64,000 nucleotides of DNA, from positions 2,852,001 to 2,916,000 of the forward strand of contig NC_085885.1 in NCBI RefSeq assembly GCF_035222275.1. Direction: 5' to 3'. The translations under genes and the position numbers were made by a program. This document shows positions 22,325-35,466 of this stretch, piece by piece (position 1 is the stretch's first letter; each line of letters starts with the position of its first letter). The notes under the pieces were generated by a model. The model did not search any database. It was not told where the DNA came from and worked only from the letters and a program-made list of their open reading frames with translations. This DNA comes from Podospora bellae-mahoneyi (taxonomy: Eukaryota; Ascomycota; Sordariomycetes; Sordariales; Podosporaceae).

Positions 22325-25254
22325 TCAATTTCGAAGGATTCTTGACAAAACAATCCAAGCCGGAGCACTCTTCAAGTTTGCCCACAACGAAAAACGGGTG
22401 TTCAAGATCCACTGCTCATCTTGCCTCTTTCCGTACATCATCATCAACCTTAACAAGTTCTGGGCTTGTAGGAATTGCGCTAGAGTCCATCCATACAAAT
22501 GAACCCAAGGAGAAATTTCATTGCAAACCTCGGCTTCCTCCTCTGGCTTTGACAGTGACTCGATAAATTCAGCGGGACTGATAACTCCCCCGCGATTGAA
22601 AAGCACTTTCCAGCCTTGAGGTGTAGACCCTGTCTCTGCCGGCAGAACTGTCAAGGCTTCCCGTAATGAAATGGCTAGGGTCTTCAGCCTCCAATCAAAT
22701 ACTGGTGCATAATCAGGGCCGTACATATCTTGCACTACTGTTGGAAGCTTTATTAGCAATAGATCAAGGCACTCGGGCTTTTGATCAATGAAGTTTTTCA
22801 GTGGAACTGCAAAGCAGGGGTGGTCTTTCACCGACTTGTTGACATCGGCGCCCAAGAGAATCAGCTCGTAAGAATGCCGAGCAGGTATTGCCATCGGTGC
22901 TGTCGAACAGGCGCAAGACTCGGCCAGCTCAAGAATCGCAAAACGGCATTGCCCAGTATGTCAAAGAGCAAAGTGTGGGGAGGTTTTGGCTTGAACTTCC
23001 CGACTGACTGAAAAACAAGAGCGTTGGTGTGTATGTCTTGTGATGTTTATCTTGGAACTTCAGATCATCTTTATTCCCTAGATTCAAGCATGCGGGGTCG
23101 TAACCGGGTCCAAACATACGGTCCAGGACTTCAAAAGTTTGCAGATATTTGCTAAAGCTTGGAGGCATGTTGCTGAGAATTGCCTTTACCATCTGATCGT
23201 TGCCCAGTTTCAACAGCCAACCGGATTGCGGAGGGAGGGATGACTCCAGCAGTGGTCAGAATAGCACCCCCAAATAATCCGTCGCTCAAAGACAACAGCG
23301 CCTGGCGTTGCCAAATGGTTCCACGATTTTCCATGCATAGGTCCCAGCCCTCACATCCGCGGGAGCAAAGCCCAGACGTGCAGCAAGTCTGCCGAGGCCT
23401 CGACAGATATCCGCAGAGAGTGAGCAAGTGTTTGCCAAAGCACCAGCCGTTGCGTGCTTCCAGCTTTCTATGGTGATAGCCTTCCGGGTAAGGTTCTTGA
23501 TCAGAAAGTCGAATAGTTCCAGATTGTAGGCTATCAAGGCCGGCGAAATGACGGCTCTCCCGAGCGACGTGACTAGCCTGCACAAGAGCGAACCACGGCT
23601 ACTCATGTGGCATTCTGCCGGGAACAGCGACCGCCCCCTCGACCCGAGATGTGGGTGACTTCCATTCAATCCTGACTCGAATAAGGCCTTCAGACTCCCC
23701 AAACTAACCAGCGACAACTTAGGGTGATGATCGCCGTGATACGCCACATTGTAATATTGGAAGTAGTAGTCTTTCAGATAGTATGCTACCAGTGGTGAAA
23801 GATCATTATCAGGCCGGCCTGAGACTTGGAACAGCAGTCGGATCGAGGCAATCTCCCCATCTATGATTGCCCATTGCAGGGTTGAAAATCTACCCGAGGA
23901 ATGGGGACCACTGTTACCAGTGATTTCGGGAATAACAATCAATGTCTCTAGCTCGTGGAGGGTTAATCGTTCGGGAGCAAGGTCGATCGGCATCGGATGA
24001 GGAGTCACACGAGCTCGACGCGCAGAAAAACACTTCCAGGAGCTTATCCACAGCTCGGTTCGTCGTATGTGCCACAAAGCCAATATCTTGGGGTTTCGAG
24101 AGCCACCTCTCCCTCTTTGTACACGAGTCTTCCCGGGCATAATCGTCTCCTTCATCACCAGAACCCACATAATGGGGCCGGAACTGCCAATATTGTGCCG
24201 TCCAATTCTCGTAGTGAAGCAACTTCTGCAGGATCTCACTTGCGTCGTAATACTCGAGGGGGTCACTCAAAGCATCGATTAAAGCGCAGGCAGCTAACCA
24301 GTTGCCATGAATCAAGGCGGTCCATACGTCGGCGATAAAGTCGTCTGGGCCGCGTGGTAAATTCCCCCCGTAAGCGGCACGATGGCTTTCTATTAGACCA
24401 GCAATGGTAATCACTGCGTTGTAGTCGCCACATTGGCCCAGAAACGACGCAACTGAGAATGCGACTTAATCTCTTCTATCGAGGCCGTAGGAAGAGATTA
24501 CTTCCTCATCAGAGTCCACCTCTCCCCGCTTGCGCAACTGAGCAAACAGGTATGTGACAAGGGCCACGTTACCATGGGCGATAGCGGAACATAGTGCACC
24601 CAAGGTCATGTGGTTGGGTGTTTGAAGAATTTCAGGGAACGGTGCGTTCGCTCCGCGCAATAGGAAGGCAGTGCTTGTATGCTCACCGCAAATGGCGCGG
24701 CCGAGGGGATTCGTTCGGTCATAGGGAACATCATCTCCGTCCCCGCCGATACAAGACTCAAACGTGATCAACAAAGTTCGCCAGGCACGGGCAATACCAA
24801 TGCATAGGCGCTGATCTTGCTGTGCCCAGCCCAGGACCTGCACCCGCATCGAGAAGGAGGGAAACGATTTCGTCGTATCCGCGGGAGCACGCAAGCTCCA
24901 AGGGCCGTGTCAAGGCACGCTCTCTTGGTGGATGCAGGCTTCCCGGTTGACAAGATCTTGTTGGATCTCAGGGGAGGGGGCATGGCGGAGAGCAGCTCTG
25001 AGAACGTCGACATTGTTATTTTGGACGGCCCATCACATCGCGGAGACGCTACCCCAGCAATAAAAGAGGATTGGGTTGAAAATGGCGTGACAGCGGCGGT
25101 CCAGGCTGGCCACTGTGGCTACATTGGAGATGTAGTCGATGCCAGTGAGGCATTTTGGATCTGTGCACTTCTTGCCTGGTGCATCCCTGACACCATCGAT
25201 ATGCCTACGGATCTTCAATAAGATCTCTGGCGGTAGGGCTTTGAGGCCAACCAT
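22325..25254 (-). pseudogene. Broken F-box/ankyrin-repeat gene
   Basis: Starting at 25254, an F-box-like N-terminus (LPPEILLKIRRHIDG...) runs in one frame to an in-frame TGA at 25033-25035. The same frame then continues with ankyrin sequence (WAVQNNNVDVLRAALRHA). Further ankyrin-like pieces follow in other frames: PLELACSRGYDEIVSLLLDA, PLGRAICGEHTSTAFLLRGA, STLQWAIIDGEIASIRLLFQ and ELILLGADVNKSVKD, up to the last stop at 22325. At least five frame changes are needed, and only some could be introns. The order of pieces matches one original protein of roughly 900 residues. A host gene in decay is the best reading. Confidence 0.55.
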
Positions 25255-25984
25255 GTTGTTGTTGTGCTGTTGGAGTCGGACGTGAACATGTATGATTGAG
25301 GGTGCCAGGTGGAAAGGATGTCAAGGTTTCAGAACACGAAACCCACAAGAAGTAATTTTCTAAAGTGGCCATTTTAAACTTCGACACACCACACCACATT
25401 CTGCAACAGTTCAACTGGTTCCGTACTTATGAGGATGGTAGCGGATACCAATTGCCATGGCGCTCCGGCTGCCTGCTGCCCCGTAGTCGCTCGGGAAGCT
25501 CTCTCGGGGTGCTTCGTGCTGCGGTGAAGACATAATCGGCAGTGACCGACTTGATTATTCAAGCAGTAAAAATGTCTTCACGGTGTGCTGAAATGAGAAG
25601 TTAGATATGTGAAACGATAGATACTCTCACGGTACCTGATGGTCAAGCCACAATCTGATAAGATAAGGGAAAGCAAGCCATTGACGAAGTGGAACACTCA
25701 CGTGTTGCCGGGGTTTGGCTTGGTCGCTAGATTTACTTACGTAATCTCCAGTGCGCTGACTGTGGAACTGACACAGTGGGCGATACCCCTGCAGCAACAC
25801 TGCTATCAACGAGCTCACCCAGCTGCTGCCATGCTCTCCATTGCGTCGTCATCTTGCCCGCTAGATCTAGACCCAACACCCGCCATCACGAGATCTACGA
25901 AGTAACCAAATTACACCATCCCATCCATACATATACTGCGCTGGACGCTGGCAACCGATACATTTGAAGCAGCCCATCCGCAAC
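25255..25984. other. Divergent intergenic region
   Basis: This stretch lies between the broken ankyrin locus and VPS35 and should contain the VPS35 promoter. No gene or repeat was recognised. Confidence 0.55.
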
Positions 25985-28829
25985 ATGTCTACCCCCGCGC
26001 CGCCTGAGGACCAGGCCCGCCTGCTTGAGGATGCATTAATTGCCGTGCGCCAGCAAACAGCCATGATGCGCAAATGCCTGGATACTCCCGGGAAGCTTAT
26101 GGATGCCCTCAAGTGCTGGTCTGTTTTCTGACTGTCAATTGTCGTGCTAGCCGCACCGCGTGCTGACTGAACGCCTTACCTTATAGCTCGACTCTCGTCT
26201 CCGAGCTTCGAACAAGCAGCCTCGGCCCGAAGCAATACTACGAATTATACATGTCAGTTTTCGATGCCCTCCGATATCTGTCTGTCCATCTGCGCGAAAA
26301 TCATCCCGTCAACCACCTTGCCGATCTTTACGAACTTGTGCAATATGCCGGCAACATCATCCCACGCCTATACCTGATGATGACGGTCGGGACGGCTTAC
26401 ATGTCGGTGGAGGGTGCCCCTGTCAAAGAGCTCATGAAGGATATGATGGACATGAGCCGTGGCGTTCAGCACCCCATACGTGGACTTTTTCTGCGCTATT
26501 ATCTCATGGGCCAAGCCAGAGACTATCTGCCCACCGGCGACTCCGACGGGCCCGAAGGAAACCTCCAGGACTCGATCAACTTTGTCCTCACCAACTTCGT
26601 CGAGATGAACAAATTGTGGGTGCGTCTCCAGCACCAAGGACATTCAAGAGAGCGGGACCAGCGGACCCAAGAACGCAAGGAGCTTCAGCTGTTAGTGGGG
26701 AGCAACATCGTGCGACTAAGCCAGCTCGTCGACCTTCCGGCCTACAAGAATGGCATCCTCGCGCCCCTGCTCGAGCAGGTTGTCCAATGTCGAGACGTCT
26801 TGGCCCAAGAATATCTTCTCGAGGTTATTACCCAGGTTTTCCCAGACGAGTTCCACCTCTACACATTGGACCAGTTTCTTGGCGCCGTCTCAAGGCTCAA
26901 CCCCCACGTCGACGTCAAGGCTATTGTGATAGGCCTGATGGACAGGCTGTCAAGTTATGCAGAACGCGAGTCACAGGTCGAGACAGAGGAAGACAGGGGC
27001 AAGATGGAGGAGGACGCTTTGGCAGAGTTGCTCGAGAAGGTGAAGCTGGGCAAACTGAACGCAGAGTCGCCAAGTGCGGAGCCACCAACTGATACAGCCG
27101 AAGTCCCACGAAACGGGGACCAGAATCCGGAAGATGCTTCTTCGACAGCGGAAACACTAAATAAAGACGATAACCAGCCAGCCCCTTCAGTCGCTGATAC
27201 CGATGCGACCGCAGTGGACAACCCCGAGGCTGAGCCAGCCAAGAAGCGGCGAGGCATTCCGGAAAACGTCCGGCTGTACGAGATATTCTTCGGCCAGGTC
27301 AAGAATCTTGTGCAAGCACAACATCTCCCCATTCAAGATACAATTGCACTTTGTGTCTCTTTGACAAATCTCGCCCTCAACATTTACCCCGAGCGTTTGG
27401 ACTATGTCGATCAAATCTTCGACTATGCCAACAGCAAGGTGAAGGAGCACGCCAACAGCCCAGATCTTCATTCGCAACCAGCGCAGCAAAGTCTTTTGGC
27501 GCTTCTCCAGAGCCCGCTCCGGAGATATGTGTCCCTTTTTACTGCGCTCTCTCTCCCAACATATGTTCCTCTCTTCCAATCACAGACCTACCCGACTCGG
27601 AGGGCGGTAGCCGGCGAGGTAGCCAGGCACCTCCTCAAGAACCGCACTTTCATTTCCACACCCGCACAACTAGAGAATGTGCTCGAGATCCTCAAAGTTC
27701 TCATCAAGGAAGGGTCCCAAGCACCAGCGGGTTATCCCGGCGTCGTCCAGCCCCGCGCCCGTGCCCTCGAGACAGACGAGACAATGGAAGAGCAAGGCTG
27801 GCTTGCCAGACTCATCCACCTTCTCCACTCCGAAGACAACGACACCCAATTCCGCCTCTTGCAAATGACGAGAAAGGCCTACGCCGAAGGCAACGAGCGC
27901 ATCCGCACCACCACCCCACCGCTCATCACCGCCGGCCTCAAGCTCGCGCGCCGCTTCAAGAAGAGGGAGCACTACGACGACAACTGGTCTTCCCAGTCTT
28001 CGGCCTTGTTCAAGTTTCTGCACTCTGCCGTCTCAACGCTCTACACAAGAGTCAATGGCTCCGGCGCGGCGGAGTTGTCTCTGAGGCTCTTTTGCTCGTG
28101 CGGGCAGGTGGCTGACCAGACCGGCTTTGAGGAGGTGGCATATGAGTTTTTTGCGCAGGCCTTTACGGTGTACGAGGAGGCGGTGAGCGATTCGAAGGCG
28201 CAGTTTCAGGCTGTTTGTGTTATTGCGAGCGCGCTGCACAGGACGAGGAACTTTGGGAAGGAAAATTATGATACGCTGATTACGAAGTGTGCGCAGCATG
28301 CGAGCAAGCTGTTGAGGAAGCCGGATCAGTGCAGGGCTGTGTATTTGGCTAGTCATTTGTGGTGGGCTACACCCGGGGCGGGGGAGGAGGAGGAGGGAGC
28401 GGGGGATGTAAGTTTCTCTGGGATATCCGATGATGTGGGTTGTGCTGACGAGAAGTTGAAGCTTTATCGTGACGGCAAGAGGGTGCTCGAGTGTCTGCAG
28501 CGGGCGTTGAGGGTGGCGGATAGCTGCATGGAGACTGCGACGAGCATTGAGTTGTTTGTCGAGATTTTGGACCGTTATGTGTATTATTTTGATCAGAAGA
28601 ATGAGTCGGTATGCTGTTTTTTCCTTGTTGCCCATCCTTTGGCAGGTACTGATATTGGTGGCAGGTCACAACGAAATACCTCAACGGCCTTATCGAGCTT
28701 ATACACTCCAACCTTGCTGGCAACCAGCAGGACAGCGCGAGTGTGGACGCTAGCAAGAAGCACTTTTTGCAAACGTTGGAGATTATCAGGAGTAAGGAGT
28801 ATGAGGGGGTGGTGTTGACGCCGAAGTGA
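25985..28829 (+). CDS. VPS35: Retromer complex subunit VPS35
   Basis: Exons 25985-26118, 26187-28407, 28453-28608 and 28665-28829 give 891 residues, the normal size. The protein is the large alpha-solenoid scaffold of retromer; it binds Vps26 and Vps29 and sorts cargo from endosomes to the Golgi. The conserved N-terminus is plain: a DQARLLEDALIAVRQQTAMM helix, then PRLYLMMTVGTAYM and PIRGLFLRYYL, the Vps26-binding PRLYL region. A variable acidic insert rich in Glu/Pro/Thr occurs around residues 340-400, and the Vps29-binding helices form the C-terminal third. The first intron uses a GTCTGT donor; the alternative GTGCTG would break the conserved LKCCSTLVSEL. The ORF turns G-rich after about 28040. 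Confidence 0.97.
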
Positions 28830-29300
28830 GGGGTTTCTGGGGTGAGTGTAGGGGTGATGTGGAATTAATGAGACGGGATAAGGTTAAGGGAAAGCGAGCG
28901 TATTGATAGGTAGTTTATTGGATGGGAGACCATGCAAAAAGTACAATTCTGTGACAACCTCCCGTGTTCTTTGCGTGCACCCTTGCTGGTGTCTTGAGTT
29001 TATCTTGAACATTTTCTCGATTAAGATCGTCTTTCTCATATACAACCCCCTTTGCTCTGTGTAGATCTCCTCCTTCTCCCCTTTACAAATAAATACAAGA
29101 AATGGCGGGGACTAAGAATACAAACAAAAGACAAGGAAAAGTTTTGTGTAAGCTGCAGTGGACTGTTATAGGTCCAGGAGAAAAGGAAAAAGCCGAAACG
29201 CCATGCGATGCAAAACCCAACCCCCTCAAAACAGAGCCTCCTCGAGGAAAAAAAGGTCTAGGACAAACTAAAAAAACCAAGAACAAAAAAGAAAACAAAA
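28830..29300. other. Intergenic, convergent 3' ends
   Basis: This gap lies between the 3' ends of VPS35 and the M28 peptidase gene. Purine-rich runs of AAAAG type occur at 29100-29300. No gene was seen. Confidence 0.6.
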
Positions 29301-32085
29301 TCACCTCGCAGCCAAATTCTCCGCCGCCTTGACCATAATCCCCGCCACCTTCTCCAATCTCCTCATCGCCTCCTCCCACTGCCCGTCCTCAATCGCGTCC
29401 CTCACAGCAGGGAAATACCCCTCATCATAACTCGACCACCTCTGCGGCCCAAAAACCACATGTTTAAACTGTTTCCTTCCCGGTATCTAATTTCCCATTA
29501 TTAGCACACACCCAACGCCGTGAGAGGAAGAAGAAAAAACTCACCCCATCAATATCCAACAAATCCGAATCAAACCTCCCCATCCTAGCATTATACTCAG
29601 CCCTCATATCCCCTAACCCGTTCGTCTCGTACCCATTCGTCGCAATAACCTTATTCTCCCACTCCGTCTCCCACTTTACAAACCTCCTAACCGCCATCCC
29701 GACTTCATCGGCCGCGTCTCTGAGCTTCGTGACCTTGAAGATCTTCTCGTCGTAACCTGTTTGGTTTCTCGCCCAGGTTTCCAAATCACCAACCCACTCC
29801 GAAAGCTTATCCGCGTAAGCGGGCATGTCAAACGGCATGATTGGGCGGTTAGACAGCTCAAATGCCAAAAGGCCGACGACGCGGCAAAGAATAGTGTGGT
29901 AGACCCAAGACGGGTCCCCTTCAACAGCCATCCAGTCATGGTTCTCGTACGACGAGTGGGCCGGGTAGCCAGGTCCATCAAAGTGGAGGTCGATGGAGGC
30001 GGTACCGGCGATGTCCTGAAAGGCGACATAGTCCGAGCCGGCGCCGAGTCCTTCCAGATCGGCCGAGCGTTCGTTCCAGAGGTCGAGGAGGGATTTGAAC
30101 TGGTTTTTCGGGTCGGGGTAGTGCTCGTCTGTTGTCCTGGCTAGGACTTCGAGCAGGAGCTTCTTGAAGACGGGGTTGCCGGCGGCGTGGAACTCGCCCC
30201 CGGTCACGGCCGTGTCAAGGTTGATGTAGGCGAGCGCGTTCTCACGTAGGAAGTCGTCGTTTTGCTCGACGTATTCTGTCGAGCCGATGAGGTTGTATTC
30301 TTCCGCATCCCAGGACATGAACTCGATTGTGCGCAAGGGGCGCCAGCCTTGCGCCAGGAGGCTGCCAAACACTCGGATGACTTCCATCATGACGGCTGTT
30401 CCAGAGGCGGGGTCGGCAGCCCCAAAGGCCCAGGCGTCGCGGTGGTTGCCGATGATGATGGACTTTTCATCCTGCTCAATGCCACCGATGCGGCCGTAGA
30501 CATTCCAGATAGCTTGCTTCTCGATTTCATCTTGCTCATTCTTGAGGCGGACAATGGGTGATGAAAGGTTGCCGGTCCACCACTCATCGATGGAAGGGAC
30601 ACCGCCGGCCCAGCCATCGGGAATATGTTGCCCATGTCCCTTGAGATGCTGAAGGAGAATTTGGGCATCGCGCCAGCCAAGGGGAAGACTGGGGATTTTG
30701 ACGAGACCCTCGGCCTGGTCAACCTTGACACGAGGCTGGTCTTTCTTACTGCCCCAGCCGGGAGTCAACACATCACCCACTACCCAACTCATCAGACTGA
30801 CGGAGCCTCTCTGGACACCATCAGCTGGCATCCAACGGCCCAATGGTGCTGTCGGACCCTTCAGGTACCCGGCATCCTTTGGATCTGTGTAAATGAGACA
30901 ACCAGCAAATCCGGCGAGCTCAGCAGCCTTGACCTTGAGTGCCCTGTCAGTTTGGGTGCCATAGTATCTGACCAAGGCAATCGCACCCTTCGTGTCGATG
31001 CCTCTGTCTTTTAGCGTCTGGAAGTCCTCCCTCGAGCCGTAGTGAGCATAAATCAGGGGCCCTTTGACATCCCCTGACTTGGAATGTCCATGGAAAGCGT
31101 ATGTTTGACGGCCTGTCGTTTCACCACCGACTTCATCTTCCTCCAACTTGGCCGTCCACTTGACTTTACCGTCGTCACCCAGAATCTCCACTGCTCTGCC
31201 CCCAGCCTTGGGGTAGTTGAGATAAACATGGTACGTGTCTCGCCTAACATTTTCCAATCCATGCCGACGGAACTGGGCTTCGGTGTACTCCATGAGCGCA
31301 AAATCTCCTTCGGTCCCTGCCAAATGCGCATAGCTGGTGTAGCGCTTGGAGTACTCTGCAAGATGATCTGGATTCATGGAATTCTCGATGTACAGCCTGA
31401 TCCTCTCCGGCGGGAACGCGGTGCTTCCCATTCTCCTGGCCATGCTGGTGAACATGTCGCTGGCGAATATCAAGTAGAGAAACCCCAGGAGCATGAAGAT
31501 GGCGAGGATGCGGGCGACCAGAAGCAGCAGCGCCGCGCTCCCAAACTGGGGGAACGCAAAGCGCGAGGCTGGTGTTTCTGTCTCTGCATTTGCCGCCTCC
31601 GGGTCGGTATTGCTCTCCTCAGCCGTTGCAGCTCGGCGACGTAATCTTGGTAACTTCCACTTCCACCTCCAGCGCCATTGTGGTAGTGAGAGCCCTATGC
31701 GCTTCCCCCACGACGGCCGACTTCCCCCGCGCACGTCCGAGTCGTCAATCTCCAGCTCTTGCATTTCCCGGCGCACTTGGCGGGTCTCTTCATCTGAATC
31801 GGAATCATCGGAGCTGAACAGGCTGTCTTCGTCGTCAGTTTCAACAGTTGGCGCTCGGTAGCCACCTGGTCGGCTGCCACGCTGTGAGGCAGGATCTGTA
31901 GGATTGTGTGCATGTCGGGAGCCCCTTAGAAGGGATTGCCCCTCTACTGCGCCGGCTCCGGAATCGTCAATCGGGGAGGGGGCGAGATCTCGTTGCTGCC
32001 AGTCGCTGTTGCTGCCGCTGGCGACGGCCTCATCGTAGGTCGGTATCGGAGGTACCGGTTCGTACCGCTGTTTTTCGGAAGGCAT
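29301..32085 (-). CDS. M28 zinc peptidase, Vps70/glutamate carboxypeptidase II-like, type II membrane protein
   Basis: Exons 32085-29545 and 29486-29301 (58-nt intron) give 908 residues. The order is a cytosolic tail of about 180 residues rich in Ser/Asp, one transmembrane segment at about 184-208, a protease-associated insert (GPLIYAHYGSREDFQTLKDR), the M28 catalytic domain, then the dimerisation domain typical of transferrin-receptor-like proteins. Zinc and catalytic motifs are IIIGNHRDAWAFGAADPASG, MSWDAEEYNLIGSTEY, YINLDTAV and the late His in PAHSSYENHDW. Family members include yeast Vps70, linked to vacuolar sorting. The ATG at 32085 is the first in frame. The second exon supplies the conserved end. 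Confidence 0.92.
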
Positions 32086-33194
32086 TGTGTGTAGGATGTT
32101 GCGCAAGCGCTGTGCACATTCGGGAGACGCGCGGATGGCGGAGGGGGCAACAAGAAAAAAGGAGGGATGGCCAATTTCTAGAAACGGACAAGGCAAGGCA
32201 AGATTAAATGATGGAAAGGAGGAACCGTCTTCGTTGGATGGCCACGGGCAAGGCAAATGAGCGTGGTGAAGAGTGTTGTTATCTTGGTCGTTCTAGGTCT
32301 GTAGGGAGATGCTCATCATCAGTCCAGCTGGTGTTGGAGCTGGCATCGATGGAAATGTGTTCGGGCAACGTCGCGTGCTTGTGTTCCAGGGCGGTTTGAC
32401 GTCAAAATTGTCTTCCGGGATGTCGACAGCCCCCAGAGAAAGGGCAATTGGGGAAACGGTTGCCGACTTCCCGCCTGTGACAGACAGGGGACGCTTGGCG
32501 GCGTGCGACACCCAACAGCGGCCTCAAACAGGGACCCACTGGCTATTTCAGCTGTGCGTCTGCGAACTTGCTTACCTAAGGTATTATGTCCCATCCCCTT
32601 GGCACCGCATCCTTCGACATTTACACCCCTGCCTCACTTTGCCCAGAACTATTCCAACTGCATTCTCCAAGACGCTCAAATAGCAGCTAATGCAACATTC
32701 TGTCATGATCACTCGCCCATGGAACTCCCACCCTGTTCAACGGCACTCAATCATCCAACTACCCCAGGACACCAGGGTGCCTTGCGTGATGCCCTTCTTC
32801 AAAGAAATGCTGTAGCTCCGGGCCTGGGTTCGACTACACCATGATCCATATGCATGGCTCAGCCCAATAGTGATGTTGGCGACCAGTCGGATGTCGAGGA
32901 TGGCTCTGGGCAGCCTTCTCGGGCAAGCGGGGTAGGTCGTAATGAACCCGTCCAACATGTCCCCTATCCCTGGTCCCGATGCACACCTTGCCGGGTTCGG
33001 TAGCATGTTTCTAGGGCTAGGTCAGGGCAGTCAGCATCACATCACAACATGTCTACCAACCTGGCAAGGCGCTGGCAAGTCATGCAGTGAGCCAACCACC
33101 CGCGAACACCTACAAAAGCCATGGAGTCCGCACCTCGGGACAGGATCTGGTGTCCCATCACCATCACTCCCTCTGAACCCAAGGGCCTGACAAG
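32086..33194. other. Divergent intergenic region
   Basis: Shared upstream region of the M28 peptidase gene and the GMC oxidoreductase gene. Only short overlapping frames occur, and no domain or RNA gene was recognised. Confidence 0.55.
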
Positions 33195-35290
33195 ATGTCG
33201 CTTTCCAAGTTCTGTCTGTTGGCGTCTGCCTCGTTGGTGGGCTTGACCACCGGGCTGAACACACCACATGCCAATATCAAGCGTCAGGCCTCCCAGTTGC
33301 GTGAGAGTTATGACTTTGTCATTGTTGGCGGAGGTACAAGTGGTCTCACGGTAGCTGATCGGTTGAGTGAAGTCTTTCCACAGAGTGAGCCATCTCTCGT
33401 ATCTGATCATCCACATCGTCATACAGCTAACCGAGAACCAGAAACTGTACTGGTTGTTGAGTACGGCGATGTTGAGTACGCTCCATCAAGCTTTGATCCA
33501 CCGGTCGACTGGTATGGGCCGAATTCATTTCAAAGCGCCTCCCTCTGGGTATTTTTCTCCCAGCCGAACCCCGAATACAACAACTTGACGGCCCTCAGCT
33601 TTGCTGGGCAAGTGGTCGGTGGAAGCAGTGCTATCAATGGCCAATTCTTCGATCGGCCATCACGTCACGATTTTGATTCCTGGACCCAGCTCGGCCTTTC
33701 TTCAGACTGGAACTGGCGGGGAATGTTTCCCTATTTCAAAAAGGTGCCGTGTAACATTTCAGAGCATAATTGACCATAGAGACTGACCCCAACGAACACA
33801 GAGTATCAAGTTCACCGCACCATCAGCACAGGTGGCTCAGCAGTACAACTACACATGGGATCTTTCTTCTTACGGTGGCACGACACCCATCCATTCCAGT
33901 TTTCCCCCCTTCCAATGGGCGGACAACTCCGTCGTCTTGAACGGCTGGAGAGAGCTGGGTGTCCGCACACGTCAGGACTGCGCTGGCGGTGACAAAGAGG
34001 GTCTCTGTGCAGTTCCTACTTCACAGCATCCCATCACTGCAAGACGTTCTCATGCTGGGCTTGGCCACTACGCCGATGTAGTTGGGACTCGCTCCAATTA
34101 CGATCTGCTTGTGAAGCATCAGGCAGTCAGAGTCGTCTACCCCAACGGAGTCAATTCTGGCCCTCCACTTCTCGATGTCCGATCGCTAACCACCAATGCT
34201 CGGTTCAACATCGCCGCCAATGCTGAGGTTGTTCTCTCGGCTGGCGCCTACCACACACCCACTGTTCTTCTTAGAAGCGGCATCGGTGCTGCCAATATCC
34301 TTGCAGCGTCTGGAATTCAACAGGTGCTTGAACTGCCAGGAGTCGGTGCCAATCTTCAGGATCATCCTGGGAGCACAGGCGTGGCTTGGAACTGTATGTC
34401 ATCCATCCCCACAAATTATCCTTCTTTTTCTAAATTCTAGTAACCCTTATGCTAACATGGTCCCTATAGACACCAAGCCTGGAAACTGGACCCCAATGCC
34501 AGAGGAAATGGCCGACCCAACTTTCAAGGCTGATGCCACGGCTGCGTTTGACGAGGTGCCAGCGCGCGGTCCTTACACCATGGCCTTGGGCAACCAGGCC
34601 ATCTACATTTCTCTCCCAAACACCACACCCAACTACCTCAGCATCATTCGCAAAATCATCAGGCAGACAGTAGATGGATCCGCAGCATCCTTCCTGCCAG
34701 CCGACTACAGAGACAACGCAGCACTGGCCAGAGGCTACAGAGACCAGCTCGCCGTCTTGGCCAAGCTCCTCCTCAACCCCAAGGCCCCCAACCTCGAAAC
34801 CCCATGGTCAACAGGTTATTCCGCCCCAGCGATCCTTCTTCATCCCCTCAGCCGTGGGACGGTCCGCCTCAACCCGGCAGATCATCTTGCTCAGCCCATT
34901 GTTGACAGCAGACACGGCAGCAACCCAGTCGACTTTGACATGCAGCTTGCTAATGTGAAGTGGTCACGAAGACTGCTTGACACACCCACGATGAAGCGCT
35001 ACGGCGCGGTGGAAACTGCCCCGGGTGAAGCTGTGCAGAGTGATGCGGAGTTGTTGGCGTTTATCAAGAGCGCTGCGACGTTGAGTTATCAGCATCCGTG
35101 CTGCACTGCTGCGTTGGGACCGAAGAATAAGGGGGGTGTGGTGGATAACAACCTGAGGGTGCACGGGGCGAAGGGGTTGAGGGTGGTGGATATCAGTGTT
35201 TTGCCTTTGGTTATCAGTGCGCACACGAGCTCGACGGCTTATGCGCTGGGTGAGAAGGCTGCGGATGTTATTATTAAGGAGTGGAGCTGA
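33195..35290 (+). CDS. Secreted GMC oxidoreductase (AA3-like)
   Basis: Exons 33195-33384, 33442-33743, 33802-34393 and 34470-35290 give 634 residues. A signal peptide (MSLSKFCLLASASLVGLTTG) precedes the FAD-binding motif VIVGGGTSGLTVADRLSE at about residue 42. The GMC signatures GQVVGGSSAINGQFFDRPS and ELPGVGANLQDHPG follow. The active-site pair is His near 569 (SYQHPCCTAALG) and His near 611 (ISAHTSSTAYALGE). Such flavoenzymes oxidise alcohols or sugars; this one is nearest in pattern to aryl-alcohol/glucose oxidase-type enzymes, which feed hydrogen peroxide to lignocellulose attack. The three introns are 57-76 nt. The coding strand becomes G-rich only in the last 260 nt. Confidence 0.92.
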
Positions 35291-35466
35291 GTGTCGGTTT
35301 GTTTGGTGCATGTCTGCGGCGTGGGAATTTGCCACGTGTGGTTGGTCAGGAGTAATGTAGATTAGGCAGGAAGCGAGGATCAACAGGCTGACAGGCTCCC
35401 TCTTCTTTGATCATTTACCTTTGCGTTTTCACAGAAACACATTTCGAGTTGCTTGTAGCCGCTGCA

